Positions 19,115 to 28,784 are shown, numbered from the stretch's first letter. The stretch is DNA of 64,000 nucleotides from Mucilaginibacter mali (GCF_013283875.1 NZ_CP054139.1:434001-498000); one strand, 5' to 3'. Notes: generated by a model from the letters alone, not told the origin. Numbers and translations are program-made.

Positions 19115-20740
19115 ATGAAAAACTGTTATTATCTCCTGTTGCTACTGATCACTCTTGCATCGTGCAATAATGGCAATAGCGACGTGGGCAAAACCATCTT
19201 CAATATCAATATGGATGAAGGCCTTACCAGCATGGACCCTGCTTTTTGCCGTAATCAAAATACCATCCTTACCGATAACCAGTTGTACAATGGACTCGTG
19301 CAGATAGACGATAGCCTGGCCACCCGCCCCTGCATCGCCAAAACCTGGGAGTCGGACGAGGCAGGTTTAGTGTATACCTTTCACCTGCGTAACGATGTTT
19401 ATTTTCACGACGATGCGCATTTTGCCGGAGGCAAAGGCCGCAAGGTGATAGCGCAGGATTTTGTGTACAGTTTCGGCCGGTTGATCGATCCTAAAGTGGC
19501 CTCGTCAGGCGCATGGATCTTTAACGATAAGGTGAACGGCAAGCAGGATTTTATAGCTGTTAATGATAGTACGTTTAGTATCCGCTTAAAACAACCATTC
19601 CCGCCATTGTTGAGTTTGTTAACAGCGCAATACTGCTCGGTGGTACCCAAAGAGGTAGTGGAGTTTTATGGGAAGGATTTCCGCGCGCACCCTGTTGGTA
19701 CCGGTCCGTTTATGTTTAAATACTGGAAAGAGGGGGAAGTACTGGTGCTGCTGAAAAACCCGCGTTACTGGGAAAAAGATGCAAACGGAAAGCGCCTGCC
19801 TTACTTAGATGCGGTGCGATCGACCTTTATCGGCGATAAGCAAACCGCTTTTATGGAGTTTATTAAAGGCAAAGAAGATTTTTTTAACGATATAGATGGC
19901 AGCTACCGTGATGATATCCTGAGCAAATCGGGCCACATTACCAACAAGTATAAAGGGAAGTTTATGATGAATACCCGTCCTTTCCTTAACACCCTGTACA
20001 TGGGCATGCTGGTAGATACTAATGTAGCTATTGTAAAGCATTCGCCGTTGCGTATAAAGAAGGTGCGGCAGGCGATCAACTATGCCATCAACCGGCAAAA
20101 AATGGTAAAATATTTGCGTAATAGCCTGGGCACGCCGGGCACTTCGGGCTTTATACCCATGGGCATGCCTGGATTTGATACTACCGCGGTAAAAGGGTAT
20201 CAATACAATCCTGAAAAAGCACGCCGACTACTGGCCGAAGCGGGATTCCCTAATGGTAAAGGCTTCCCCGAAATTGTGTTGCACACCACTGTAGGTTACC
20301 GCAACCTGATAGAATATGTGCAGGGCGAACTGGCCCGTATCGGCATCAGCACTAAGGTAGAAATTGTGCAGGGCAGTAGCCTGCGCGAATTGGTGGGTAA
20401 AAACGGCGTTAACTTTTTTTACGGTACCTGGATAGCCGATTATCCCGATGCCGAGAATTATATGTCGCTGTTTTATTCAAAAAACAAGGTTCCTTTCGGT
20501 CCAAACTATACCGGTTTTCATAATAAGCAATTCGACGCGCTGTTTGAGCAGGCTTACCATGTAAAAGATAATGCCCAACGCTACGCACTTTACCGGCAGA
20601 TGGATAACCTGGTGATGGAAGAATCGCCGGTGGTAGTTTTATATTATGATAAGTTGGTGAACCTGTACCAGAACAATATCAGCGGGTATAGCAACAACGC
20701 GCAAAACCTGCTGATATTGAAGCGGGTGGTAAAGCATTAA
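19115..20740 (+). CDS. peptide ABC transporter substrate-binding lipoprotein
   Basis: 541 residues. Lipoprotein signal with LITLASC (Cys about residue 17), then an SBP_bac_5 (DppA/OppA) fold over about residues 70-460: GLVYTFHLRNDVYFHDD, the VGTGPFMFKYW strand, IKKVRQAINYAINR and the C-terminal hinge SLFYSKNKVPFGPNYTGF. It binds oligopeptides or related solutes for import. No permease or ATPase genes are adjacent, so it works with transporters encoded elsewhere or is an orphan, as is common in this phylum. Promoter elements are not obvious. Confidence 0.92.
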   Translation: MKNCYYLLLLLITLASCNNGNSDVGKTIFNINMDEGLTSMDPAFCRNQNTILTDNQLYNGLVQIDDSLATRPCIAKTWESDEAGLVYTFHLRNDVYFHDDAHFAGGKGRKVIAQDFVYSFGRLIDPKVASSGAWIFNDKVNGKQDFIAVNDSTFSIRLKQPFPPLLSLLTAQYCSVVPKEVVEFYGKDFRAHPVGTGPFMFKYWKEGEVLVLLKNPRYWEKDANGKRLPYLDAVRSTFIGDKQTAFMEFIKGKEDFFNDIDGSYRDDILSKSGHITNKYKGKFMMNTRPFLNTLYMGMLVDTNVAIVKHSPLRIKKVRQAINYAINRQKMVKYLRNSLGTPGTSGFIPMGMPGFDTTAVKGYQYNPEKARRLLAEAGFPNGKGFPEIVLHTTVGYRNLIEYVQGELARIGISTKVEIVQGSSLRELVGKNGVNFFYGTWIADYPDAENYMSLFYSKNKVPFGPNYTGFHNKQFDALFEQAYHVKDNAQRYALYRQMDNLVMEESPVVVLYYDKLVNLYQNNISGYSNNAQNLLILKRVVKH

Positions 20741-20747
20741 TCCATCA

Positions 20748-22832
20748 CTACAAATTTAGTTTGAAGCCCAGCCCATAGAACTTGCGGTTATCGGTAATAG
20801 TGGATGCCGTGTTTTGCATTAGGTTACGGGTATTGGCAAATACTTCAGCCCCTTTGGTCCCCTTTACAGCTACGTTGCAGCCAATGTATAAATTTTGCAA
20901 TACAAACGAATTAACCCTTGTACTATTGGTAACCGATCCCAGCGGGTAAACACGCTGGTTTATGCGATAAAGCATATCGATACCCGCAAACGCTTTCTTG
21001 TAGCTTAAGCGGTTAATAAAGCCGCCTGTAATAATGCGGTTGATGAAATAATCGTAAAAAGTGGAATAGATGGGGATATTTGATACATCAAGCTGTGTTT
21101 TGATAACAGATGTATTGATGCCCGACCGCCAGTTAAAATAATGAGTGTTTATCAAACTCATATCAACACTTACCCGGTGCAGGTATACGCCGTTATCGGG
21201 GTGGTAATAAACATATGATGGCATGCCGCTTGGTGTAGGATTAACCAAAACAAACATAATATCATTGCGGCTACTGCTGTAATTATAGCTGATATTAAGT
21301 TTATCCTTTAGTAGCGACAGCGTGGTACCCGCTTGTATTTGCGTATAAACCTTGTATGGGTTATACAGCGTACTGCTATAAGCTAAAGATCCGTTACTGC
21401 CATAAGCAAAAACACCATACCCGGGGACGCCCGGCGTGCCGTTATCAGTAAGCCCGTTTGTGTATACAGACATGTTAGACATGCTGCGCGCTATCGAACC
21501 GTAGATCTTTAATTCTGTATCGCCTGCGTAGCTATTATTTAAGTGTAATAAATTTACCGTTGCCGAGGCAAATGGGAATACTTTGGCAGGCTTGTTAGGG
21601 TCGTTTGGTAAGATGCTTGTATTATTCAGGAAGGCCTGTAACCCACCTTGTACCAGGAAAGCCCGGGAATAGGCAAATGATAACGATGGCGTTAATGAAG
21701 CCATGTTTTGCGTTGAGGTGAAGGTGGCTGTGGTGCTGTAAAACGAGCTGGAGGACGTGTAGGCATTGCTGTTGCCGGCATCATCTTTAAAATGCGTATA
21801 GCTAAAATTAAGATTCGGTTCTATCTCCCAATTACCTTTTTTCAACGGGTAAGAGATATTGTCTTTTACAATGAATGCCGTCGCGTGCTCGTTGGTATCG
21901 ATACTTGTGCTGCTACTAATGAAGCCTGGGCTGACGGGTAGGAATGCTGTAGTCATACCGCTGTATTTTGATGTAAACGTGTAGTGCTGGATCCCGGCGC
22001 TCAGCTCATTGTTAAGTCCGGATAGTTTGCTATGCAACTTTACATCGGCATGCAGCAGGTTTTCCTTACTACTGGAAACAGACTGTGTTAGTGATGCTAC
22101 AGTAGCGGTAGTATAATCGTCTGTTGTTTTTTGCGGTACAAAACCCGCGTTAATGCTAAGCGAATTATTGCTGTCCAGCTTAGCATCAAAATAAGCGTTC
22201 AGTTTAATTCGGTTTAAGTTTACAGGCGCGCCATATTTAGTATTGCCAACCCGTAGCTGTGGCAGGGTGTAGTGTTGCCAGTCTGCCGAAAAACCGGTTT
22301 GCGTTGCCGATGTGTTTGAATACACCGATGCGTAATACTGGTGATAAAAACTGGTGGTACTTTTGGCATCGGGCAATGTGCTGCTATTGGTATTGCGCAG
22401 GCTGATCAGATTAGTTTGCCCGGCAACCGTAACGCCCGATTTGCCGGCACCACCGCGTTTAGTTTTAACCAGCAACAGCATTTGCGATGGCGATATACCG
22501 TTTAAATGCACCATGGCATTTTGCACCAGGGTTATTTCTTCTATATCGTAAATACTGTAAGCGTTAATATCGGCATTTAACAGGCCATCTATCACCGTGG
22601 CATAGTTTACATTTGTGCCATAAACACCGTGCAGCCAGTTGGCCACAGCATCGCTCAGGGTAAGAAACGGGATCTTTTCAAGGTCGGCAGCTTTTATGGT
22701 TACGGCTTGGGTAAAGTCCTTTTTTACGGCAATGCGGCCAAGATCGTATTTGGTATCATCGGTTTGTGCACTGGCTTGCAGCAACGATAGGGTTAGGATT
22801 GCTGCGATAGTTGCGGGTAGATATTTTTTCAT
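20748..22832 (-). CDS. TonB-dependent receptor-like outer-membrane protein
   Basis: 694 residues with signal peptide ending LQASAQ. A plug-like domain at about 45-150 (IPFLTLSDAVANWLHGVYG, IEEITLVQNAMVHLNG) lacks the usual CarboxypepD_reg domain in front. A beta-barrel region with alternating aromatic strands follows to a C-terminal aromatic-rich strand ending KFYGLGFKLNL. It is short for the family. No SusD partner is adjacent, so it is not a Sus-type pair. The ligand is unknown. It ends 7 bp from the stop of the convergent peptide-binding gene. Confidence 0.85.
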   Translation of the reverse strand: MKKYLPATIAAILTLSLLQASAQTDDTKYDLGRIAVKKDFTQAVTIKAADLEKIPFLTLSDAVANWLHGVYGTNVNYATVIDGLLNADINAYSIYDIEEITLVQNAMVHLNGISPSQMLLLVKTKRGGAGKSGVTVAGQTNLISLRNTNSSTLPDAKSTTSFYHQYYASVYSNTSATQTGFSADWQHYTLPQLRVGNTKYGAPVNLNRIKLNAYFDAKLDSNNSLSINAGFVPQKTTDDYTTATVASLTQSVSSSKENLLHADVKLHSKLSGLNNELSAGIQHYTFTSKYSGMTTAFLPVSPGFISSSTSIDTNEHATAFIVKDNISYPLKKGNWEIEPNLNFSYTHFKDDAGNSNAYTSSSSFYSTTATFTSTQNMASLTPSLSFAYSRAFLVQGGLQAFLNNTSILPNDPNKPAKVFPFASATVNLLHLNNSYAGDTELKIYGSIARSMSNMSVYTNGLTDNGTPGVPGYGVFAYGSNGSLAYSSTLYNPYKVYTQIQAGTTLSLLKDKLNISYNYSSSRNDIMFVLVNPTPSGMPSYVYYHPDNGVYLHRVSVDMSLINTHYFNWRSGINTSVIKTQLDVSNIPIYSTFYDYFINRIITGGFINRLSYKKAFAGIDMLYRINQRVYPLGSVTNSTRVNSFVLQNLYIGCNVAVKGTKGAEVFANTRNLMQNTASTITDNRKFYGLGFKLNL

Positions 22833-22894
22833 AAATTGTATAAGGCAAGGCTAAAATATAAAACAAACGACGAATTTAGTTAACAAAATGAAAA

Positions 22895-22926
22895 AATCCC
22901 TGCATGGCCTAAGTCATACAGGGATT
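22895..22926 (-). terminator. terminator of the DUF4397 gene
   Basis: AATCCCTG/CAGGGATT stem with a 16-nt loop. On the minus strand it is followed by TTTTTTC, so it fits the DUF4397 gene ending at 22976. Confidence 0.65.
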
Positions 22927-22975
22927 CAATAGCCTGGCTTTAAATGCTAAAATCAGCCAGAGTTTTTGGGTAACA

Positions 22976-23665
22976 TTAGTTTTGAGCTATAATGTGGTAG
23001 CTTAAAGTAGCGGTTGTTGCACCCGATACATAAATGGTATAAATTTTACCGGCCTGTATGGTAACAGGGATGCTTAAAGTAGCTGTAGTTGAACCAGAGG
23101 CATATAAAAAGAAAGTAGTATTGGCATCAACCGTGTTATAGGCCGAAACTGCTTTGTAGGCCAAACCGGTAACCAGCTTATTAGTAGCCGAGATACCAAA
23201 ATCAACCGCTGTAGACGCTGCGGCCGATGCCAGGTGGATAAAGCGTACTTTAGCTTTGCCTGATGCAGGGGCTGACTGATCGTCCTGGGCAACTACATAA
23301 CTGTTTGAAGATGCGCTGCCAGTATAGTAAACGCTATAGTATTGACCGCCGCTTAACGACATGCTAAATGACGCGTTTGCTGTTGTTGACCCTGAATTGG
23401 TAAACTGCGCGGCGCGGTTACCACTGCTGGCGGTAAGATAACTTGAACTTTGTGTATAAGCTACTGCCGACGCGTTTAGTTTGGCATTATCAAGGTAAAA
23501 GTCCTGGGCTGAAGATCCTTCTGCCGCGTTTGTGATCATTACATACGCTGAACCGGAAATGCCGGCATTACTATCATCTTTTTTACATGATGACAGCGCA
23601 GCTATAGCAAATAGCACCAGCAGGAACAGGTATTTAAATTGGAGTGTGTGTTTGAACGTTTTCAT
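22976..23665 (-). CDS. DUF4397 domain lipoprotein
   Basis: 229 residues with lipoprotein signal AIAALSSC (Cys about residue 27). The body shows the DUF4397 pattern VRFIHLASAAASTAVDFGIS and VTIQAGKIYTIYVSG, a repeated beta-sandwich common in surface lipoproteins of this phylum. The rest is rich in Ser, Thr, Ala and Tyr. Function is unknown. It has its own terminator and is on the same strand as the TonB receptor gene, about 140 bp upstream of it. Confidence 0.85.
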   Translation of the reverse strand: MKTFKHTLQFKYLFLLVLFAIAALSSCKKDDSNAGISGSAYVMITNAAEGSSAQDFYLDNAKLNASAVAYTQSSSYLTASSGNRAAQFTNSGSTTANASFSMSLSGGQYYSVYYTGSASSNSYVVAQDDQSAPASGKAKVRFIHLASAAASTAVDFGISATNKLVTGLAYKAVSAYNTVDANTTFFLYASGSTTATLSIPVTIQAGKIYTIYVSGATTATLSYHIIAQN

Positions 23666-23934
23666 ATTTATAATTTTTTAAATAGATACTTAGCCATAGT
23701 CAAGTTGTATTCCAAAAAGTGTTAAAACGGGCTTTGGGTAATGTAGAGGCAGTTTTGTCCATATGCTGGAAAAATACTATGTATCTTTTTTGATACAATC
23801 AAGGCGAGGGATGTTGGCTCAATTGGGCAATAATCCCTCTCATTATAGTGTAAATATTTTATTAACCGTTATATCAACAGCTAAATAATTACGATAATTG
23901 TAGATTGGCTGAATTTCCGGGGAGCACTATCACT

Positions 23935-25239
23935 ATGAGCGAAAGAATAATATTGGTTTGGTTTAGAAATGATCTGCGCATACAGGACAATGAAATTTTG
24001 CTCGAAGCCACCCGCAAGGCCGATAAGGTAATCCCTGTTTACTGCTTCGATCCTTATTATTTTAAAACCACACCATCCGGCACACTTAAAACCGGCAACT
24101 TCAGGGCTAAGTTTTTGATCGAGTCGGTACAAAACCTGCGCGATAATTTGCGGGCAATGGGTTCTGAACTGGTGGTGCGCATCGGTTCACCAACCGAAGT
24201 TATTCCCCAACTCGCTGCCGAATATGCTGTGAACGAAGTATATCATCACCGCGAAGTGGCGTTTGAAGAAACCGGCATATCCGAACAGGTAGAAGCCGCG
24301 CTTTGGAAGATCAAACTTAACCTGAAGCATTTTATAGGGCATACGCTTTATCATAAGGAGGATCTGCCATTCCCAATCAAGGATATACCCGACAGCTTCG
24401 CCACGTTCCGTAAAAAGATAGAGCGCGATAGTTCGGTAAGGGTAATCGTACCCGCGCCGCAAACCATCAGCACTCCTGATATTAACGATGCAGGCGAAAT
24501 CCCTACTTTGCAGCAATTGGGATTGGATAAACCCGTTAACGACCCCCGCGATCACTTTCATTTTACCGGAGGCGAAACCATAGCGCATGAACGACTGCAA
24601 CAGTACTTCCAAAACTTCGATCCGGCCCTCAACGGAAAAAATATCCGTACGGCTACATCCGGTTCGCAACTATCACCATGGTTAACCTTTGGCTGCATAT
24701 CGCCAAGGCAGGTTTACCACGAGGCTATTAAGCACGAACACCGCACCAACCACTCGTTGATACTGGAACTGCTTTGGCGCGATTACTTCCGCTTTATGTT
24801 TAAAAAATACGGCAACCAGTTTTTTAAGGCCGATGGTTTTAAAGATGAAGCCCCCGAAGTAAGCGCCGATCAGCACGCGCTTTTAGAGCAATGGAAGCAT
24901 GGCAGCACGGGCGTGCCTTTTGTTGATGCCTGTATGCACGAACTGAATGCCACCGGGTACTTTAATAATTACTGCCGCCAAACCGTGGCATCGTACCTGG
25001 TGAAGGAAATGAAGGTAGACTGGACTAAAGGCGCCGCCTATTTTGAAGAAAAACTGATTGACTACTCGCCGGCCAGTAACTGGGGCAACTGGGCCTTTAT
25101 AGCCGGCGTAGGCAGCGATCCGCGCGATAATAAATACTTCAGCAACTTTAAACCCGCCGCCGAGCACGACCCGCGGGATGAATTTATTCAAACCTGGCTG
25201 CCTGCAAACGCGGCGGAGTTGGATGCGTTGATGGGGTAA
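23935..25239 (+). CDS. DASH-family cryptochrome
   Basis: 434 residues from ATG 23935. A TTG 10 codons upstream is less likely because MSERIILVWFRNDLRIQDNE is the family start. N-terminal photolyase alpha/beta domain (about 1-130) with a hinge, then the helical FAD domain (about 200-434) with ELLWRDYFRFMFKKYG, FVDACMHELNATGYF, and the DASH signature NWGNWAFIAGVGSDPRDNKY near the C-terminus. Known: DASH cryptochromes bind FAD and MTHF and repair pyrimidine dimers mainly in single-stranded DNA. It stands alone. Confidence 0.95.
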   Translation: MSERIILVWFRNDLRIQDNEILLEATRKADKVIPVYCFDPYYFKTTPSGTLKTGNFRAKFLIESVQNLRDNLRAMGSELVVRIGSPTEVIPQLAAEYAVNEVYHHREVAFEETGISEQVEAALWKIKLNLKHFIGHTLYHKEDLPFPIKDIPDSFATFRKKIERDSSVRVIVPAPQTISTPDINDAGEIPTLQQLGLDKPVNDPRDHFHFTGGETIAHERLQQYFQNFDPALNGKNIRTATSGSQLSPWLTFGCISPRQVYHEAIKHEHRTNHSLILELLWRDYFRFMFKKYGNQFFKADGFKDEAPEVSADQHALLEQWKHGSTGVPFVDACMHELNATGYFNNYCRQTVASYLVKEMKVDWTKGAAYFEEKLIDYSPASNWGNWAFIAGVGSDPRDNKYFSNFKPAAEHDPRDEFIQTWLPANAAELDALMG

Positions 25240-25315
25240 CCCGGTCCGGCTTATTCTATAAATATTCTTCTGAAAAAATATACTACCGGTAAAATATCAG
25301 CGTATATTTATTATC

Positions 25316-25417
25316 ATGAACTCGTTCGAACAATTTACCATCATCATCGGCGCCTTAGCCATTTTGTTTGAGGGGTATGATTACCTGCGCAATTATGTGC
25401 GAAAGTTGATGCACTGA
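25316..25417 (+). CDS. possible 33-residue membrane peptide
   Basis: ATG 25316 to TGA 25417 encodes a peptide starting MNSFEQFTIIIGALAILFEG and ending in a basic amphipathic tail. One hydrophobic stretch is visible. It lies just after the cryptochrome and before a palindromic repeat. No family is recognised, and chance ORFs of this length are common, so this is tentative. Confidence 0.3.
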   Translation: MNSFEQFTIIIGALAILFEGYDYLRNYVRKLMH

Positions 25418-25426
25418 TAATAATCC

Positions 25427-25510
25427 GTCATGCTGAGCGATAGCGAAGCATCCCCGATAAGCAGAGTGAAAATGCATAGCTTGGGATGTTTCGCTATCGC
25501 TCAACATGAC
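25427..25510. repeat. GTCAT...ATGAC palindromic element, copy 1 (sub-family GAGCGAnAGCGAAG)
   Basis: 28-nt arms (25427-25454, 25483-25510) pair at 26 of 28 positions. The loop GATAAGCAGAGTG...ATGCATAGC reappears, inverted, in the element at 36214-36297, so both are copies of one mobile or amplified unit. Confidence 0.85.
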
Positions 25511-25525
25511 GAATAGGTAATAAAT

Positions 25526-25563
25526 AAAAAGAGGCCGTATCATAAATCAAATGATGCGGTCTT
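25526..25563 (-). terminator. transposase terminator inside the IS left end
   Basis: Stem 25531-25543 with 25551-25563 (two mismatches), loop AAATCAA, followed on the minus strand by five T residues (25526-25530). It overlaps the terminal inverted repeat. Confidence 0.55.
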
Positions 25564-25668
25564 TATTTTTTTAGCCTAATAGCTGAATTTGGTATTGAGT
25601 TTCTATGGAATTTTTTGAGGGGGAGGGGGTAGCTTTCTTGGGCGAACCTGAGTGGTAAAACGACTCAT

Positions 25669-27204
25669 TTAAGCCGCTTTTTTCCTTAGATTTTGTGCGA
25701 TTGCAACTAAACCCCATTCTATTTCTACTTTTTCCTTGCCGCGGAGCATAAACCGTTTAAAGCCATGGTTCTGCTTAATATTACCAAATACAGGTTCTAC
25801 ATCAAAGCAGCGTTTCTTTCGCCGTTGTATGCCTTCTTCACTGTTTAACAGCTCGTGCGCCTTTTGTTTCAGGCGGTTCAGGTTTTCATTGATTTCAATG
25901 ATCCGATTCCCTTTTGATTTATGGCAAATACCGTTCAGCGGACAGTTAGCGCAGTTAACTGCCTGGTATCTTTTTACCGTTTGTTCAAACTCCGTGCTTG
26001 TTTTTCTTTTACTTGTTCCGATGAAATTCATTTGCTGGCCCATCGGGCAGATGTAACAATCTTTCTCCTGGTTGTAAAAAAGCTTATTTGCTGCAAAAGG
26101 GTGCTTGTTGTTGTGATTCTCATTTTGTTCCTTATCGAACATCCCATACTTTACAAAGGCGATTGTTCCTTTTTGTTCCAACCGCGTGTAGTTCTCCTCG
26201 GAGCCATATCCGGCATCGGCTGTAAGCACTTGCGGTGCTTTGCCAAAGCTGACTTCATGCTGCGCTAAATGAGCACTTAATGTATTGGTGTCTGTGGTGT
26301 TGGAGTGAATGGTGTAATTGACAATGAACTGGTTGGATGTGGATATCTGAACATTATACCCCGGTTTTAACTGGCCGTTTTTCATGTGGTCTTCCTTCAT
26401 CCGCATGAATGTGGCATCCGTATCGGTCTTGGAATAGCTGTTGCGTTCACCCAGCAGAGCTTCCTGCTGCTCATAGCGGGCAATGGCCTGCGGGTAATGT
26501 TTGCTGATATACCGCAGCTTGCTTTTGACCTGTTTGGAAACATCCTCACGCGAGGAAAGCTTCTCATTGAGTTTATCTACTGCGGCATTGACCTTTTCAC
26601 TGTCAATAACAGTAAAGTCAGGCGGATCAGGCAGCCTGTCTTCTTCTTTTGCTACGCTTTGGGCATAGTCCCATATCTCTGACAGCTGCTTTTTCATCTT
26701 TTCCTTATTGGTCTGAATCGCTTTCTTCCAGACAAAGGTATACCGGTTTGCATTCGCCTCTATCTTTGTCCCGTCCGTATTCACTTCTTCAATACTGAGC
26801 AGGCCTTCCTCTGCCAAAAGTTTCACCACATCTTCGAACACATCACGCAGCGCATGCTTCAAACGTACGCCCCGGAAACGGTTGATCGTATTATGATCAG
26901 GATAGTTCATCGAACTCAGCCACATCAGGTAAACGCTTTCCCGGCAGGCTGCTGCCAGCTTTCGGCTGGAGTAGGTGTTGGTTACATACCCATATACCAG
27001 CACCTTTAACAACATTTGCGGGTGATAGCTTGAACTCCCGCGGATATGATAAGCTTTCAGCAATGGTTCCAGATAGAGCCTGTCGATCACATCGTTAACT
27101 ACACGCACCGGGTGCGATGCCGGAACTAATTCGTCAAGTGTCGGAGGAATAGCCATCAACTGCCGTTGCTGGTAGGGCTTGAATACAGGTCTTTTAGAGG
27201 ACAT
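25669..27204 (-). CDS. IS1182 family transposase
   Basis: 511 residues, apparently intact. N-terminal DUF772-like segment (PTLDELVPASHPVRVVNDVI, then YHPQMLLKVLVYGY and NTINRFRG), a DDE catalytic region starting IEEVNTDGTKIEANAN (first Asp about residue 144), TADAGYGSEENYTRLE (second Asp), and the C-terminal CFDVEPVFGNIKQNHGF with the catalytic Glu. A Cys-rich insert (CPMGQQ ... CANCPLNGIC) precedes the last motif, as in this family. No frameshift or stop, so it may be active. Confidence 0.95.
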   Translation of the reverse strand: MSSKRPVFKPYQQRQLMAIPPTLDELVPASHPVRVVNDVIDRLYLEPLLKAYHIRGSSSYHPQMLLKVLVYGYVTNTYSSRKLAAACRESVYLMWLSSMNYPDHNTINRFRGVRLKHALRDVFEDVVKLLAEEGLLSIEEVNTDGTKIEANANRYTFVWKKAIQTNKEKMKKQLSEIWDYAQSVAKEEDRLPDPPDFTVIDSEKVNAAVDKLNEKLSSREDVSKQVKSKLRYISKHYPQAIARYEQQEALLGERNSYSKTDTDATFMRMKEDHMKNGQLKPGYNVQISTSNQFIVNYTIHSNTTDTNTLSAHLAQHEVSFGKAPQVLTADAGYGSEENYTRLEQKGTIAFVKYGMFDKEQNENHNNKHPFAANKLFYNQEKDCYICPMGQQMNFIGTSKRKTSTEFEQTVKRYQAVNCANCPLNGICHKSKGNRIIEINENLNRLKQKAHELLNSEEGIQRRKKRCFDVEPVFGNIKQNHGFKRFMLRGKEKVEIEWGLVAIAQNLRKKAA

Positions 27205-27294
27205 ACTACGCTACTTTCGATACATAAATATATGAAAATCAGATTATTATATCAAATAAATACCCCTCTTTATTCCAATAAATTATGCACAAAT

Positions 27295-27331
27295 AAAAAA
27301 GAGGCCATACCATGATTTATGATACAGCCCC
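27295..27331 (-). terminator. probable metK terminator supplied by the IS right end
   Basis: Read on the minus strand, GGGGCTGTATCAT and ATGGTATGGCCTC pair over 13 bp including wobble pairs around a 5-nt loop, followed by six T residues. It begins about 26 nt after the metK stop and lies inside the insertion sequence. Confidence 0.6.
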
Positions 27332-27356
27332 TTTTTATTTTATAAAGTCAGTCAGA

Positions 27357-28607
27357 TTACAATCCAAAAGCAGCTTTCACTTTATCTACATAATCCAGCT
27401 TCTCCCAGGTAAACAGCTCAACCTCTTTGCTGATCGAAGAGCCATCGGGGCTGAAGAATGTTTTGGTTACGGTTTGGCTTGGTTTGCCAAAGTGGCCGTA
27501 TGCAGCAGTTTCGCTATAGATAGGGTTACGCAGTTTAAAGCGGGTTTCGATAGCATAAGGTGTCATGTTGAAGATCTGCTCAACTTTAGCGGCAATCTCG
27601 CCATCGTGCAGGCCAACTTTACCTGTACCGTAAGTATTTACGTAGATCCCCATTGGCTGTGCTACACCAATAGCGTAGCTAACCTGTACCAGTACCTCGC
27701 TGCAAACACCGGCAGCCACCAGGTTTTTGGCAATGTGACGGGTAGCATAAGCAGCCGAACGGTCAACCTTTGACGGGTCTTTACCGCTGAACGCGCCACC
27801 ACCGTGTGCGCCTTTACCGCCGTAGGTGTCAACAATAATTTTACGGCCAGTCAGACCAGTATCGCCATGCGGGCCGCCGATAACGAATTTACCGGTTGGG
27901 TTAATGTGATATTTGATCTGATCGTTAAAGAAGTGAGCGTATTTTGGATATTTAGCTTTTACGCGCGGGATCAGGATGCCAATAATATCGGCTTTGATCT
28001 TGGCAAGCATCGCTTGTTCCTCGTCAAAATCATCGTGCTGGGTACTGATAACGATCGCGTCGATACGGATAGGCTGGTTGTTATCATCGTATTCCAGCGT
28101 TACCTGCGATTTTGCATCAGGGCGCAGGTATTTAATATCGGTCATTTCGCGGCGGATAACGGCCAGCTCTAATAAAAGGGCGTGGGCGATGTCCAGTGCC
28201 AATGGCATGTAGTTATCGGTTTCAACAGTCGCATACCCGAACATCATACCCTGATCGCCGGCGCCTTGCTCTTCTTTGCTTTTACGGTCGACACCCTGGT
28301 TAATATCAGGCGATTGCTCGTGAATAGCCGAAAGCACACCGCAGCTGCTGCCATCAAACATGTATTCGCCTTTGGTGTAACCAATTTTATTGATCACATC
28401 GCGGGCAATTTTTTGCACATCTAAATAAGCTTTTGATTTAACCTCGCCTGCAAGTATTACCTGGCCGGTGGTTACTAAAGTTTCGCAGGCTACTTTCGAT
28501 TCTGCGTCGAACGCCAGGAAGTTATCAATTAACGCGTCTGATATCTGGTCGGCAACTTTATCCGGGTGGCCTTCTGATACGGATTCTGATGTGAATAAAT
28601 ATGGCAT
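27357..28607 (-). CDS. metK: S-adenosylmethionine synthetase
   Basis: 416 residues. Makes SAM from methionine and ATP in the cytoplasm. The N-terminus [20 protein letters not shown] carries the ATP-binding His and Asp. [12 protein letters not shown] is the family hexapeptide region, and [19 protein letters not shown] the P-loop-like signature. Length and all three domains are normal. Monocistronic, preceded by a long leader with a SAM-II-type riboswitch, giving direct product feedback (inference), and followed by the IS end hairpin. Confidence 0.97.
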   Translation of the reverse strand: MPYLFTSESVSEGHPDKVADQISDALIDNFLAFDAESKVACETLVTTGQVILAGEVKSKAYLDVQKIARDVINKIGYTKGEYMFDGSSCGVLSAIHEQSPDINQGVDRKSKEEQGAGDQGMMFGYATVETDNYMPLALDIAHALLLELAVIRREMTDIKYLRPDAKSQVTLEYDDNNQPIRIDAIVISTQHDDFDEEQAMLAKIKADIIGILIPRVKAKYPKYAHFFNDQIKYHINPTGKFVIGGPHGDTGLTGRKIIVDTYGGKGAHGGGAFSGKDPSKVDRSAAYATRHIAKNLVAAGVCSEVLVQVSYAIGVAQPMGIYVNTYGTGKVGLHDGEIAAKVEQIFNMTPYAIETRFKLRNPIYSETAAYGHFGKPSQTVTKTFFSPDGSSISKEVELFTWEKLDYVDKVKAAFGL

Positions 28608-28671
28608 AAATAATAATTAATATATGTACAATACGAAAGTGGGCAAGAAACAGATTGCGGATGAAAAAAGC

Positions 28672-28742
28672 ATGAGTTTTTAGCACTTTTTTACGTGGTT
28701 GCAATCCAGCCTTAATATAAGGCATCAAATCAGTCCACTTTC
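28672..28742 (-). promoter_or_regulatory. SAM-II riboswitch in the metK leader
   Basis: Transcribed leftward. P1 forms from GUGG (28738-28735) and CCAC (28698-28695). Between them lie UGAUUUG, a closed GCCUUA/UAAGGC hairpin inside the loop, then AUUGCAACCACGU. An A-rich linker leads to GUGCUAAAAACUC. The order UGAUUUG - GCC..GGC - UUGCAACCACGU - AAA - GCUAAA is the SAM-II (metA motif) consensus as I remember it. Location directly before metK strongly supports it. Differences: two extra nucleotides after GUGG. A leader copy of CCACUUUC (28642-28635) can pair with GAAAGUGG at the 5' side of P1. Confidence 0.8.
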
Positions 28743-28747
28743 AGGCG

Positions 28748-28755
28748 CAAATGTA
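28748..28755 (-). promoter_or_regulatory. -7 box of the metK promoter
   Basis: TACATTTG on the minus strand matches TAnnTTTG. The predicted transcript starts at about 28742, exactly where the riboswitch begins, leaving a leader of about 135 nt. Confidence 0.6.
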
Positions 28756-28784
28756 AAACAATTTTACAAAAGCCGAAAATAGGT

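Larger units (their letters stand above)
25522..27340 (-). mobile_element. complete IS1182-family insertion sequence
   Basis: Boundaries set by a terminal inverted repeat of 28 nt (25522-25549 and 27313-27340) with 26/28 identity, core GTATCATAAATCA. The enclosed 1.82 kb carries one intact transposase gene and nothing else. Each end also folds into a hairpin with a T-run. I could not see a clear target-site duplication. The right end lies 16 bp from the metK stop and the left end 11 bp from a palindromic element. Confidence 0.85.

Noticed and set aside
25522..27340. Target-site duplication around the IS
   Set aside because: The flanking bases differ (TAAT on the left, TATA on the right), so no duplication can be claimed.
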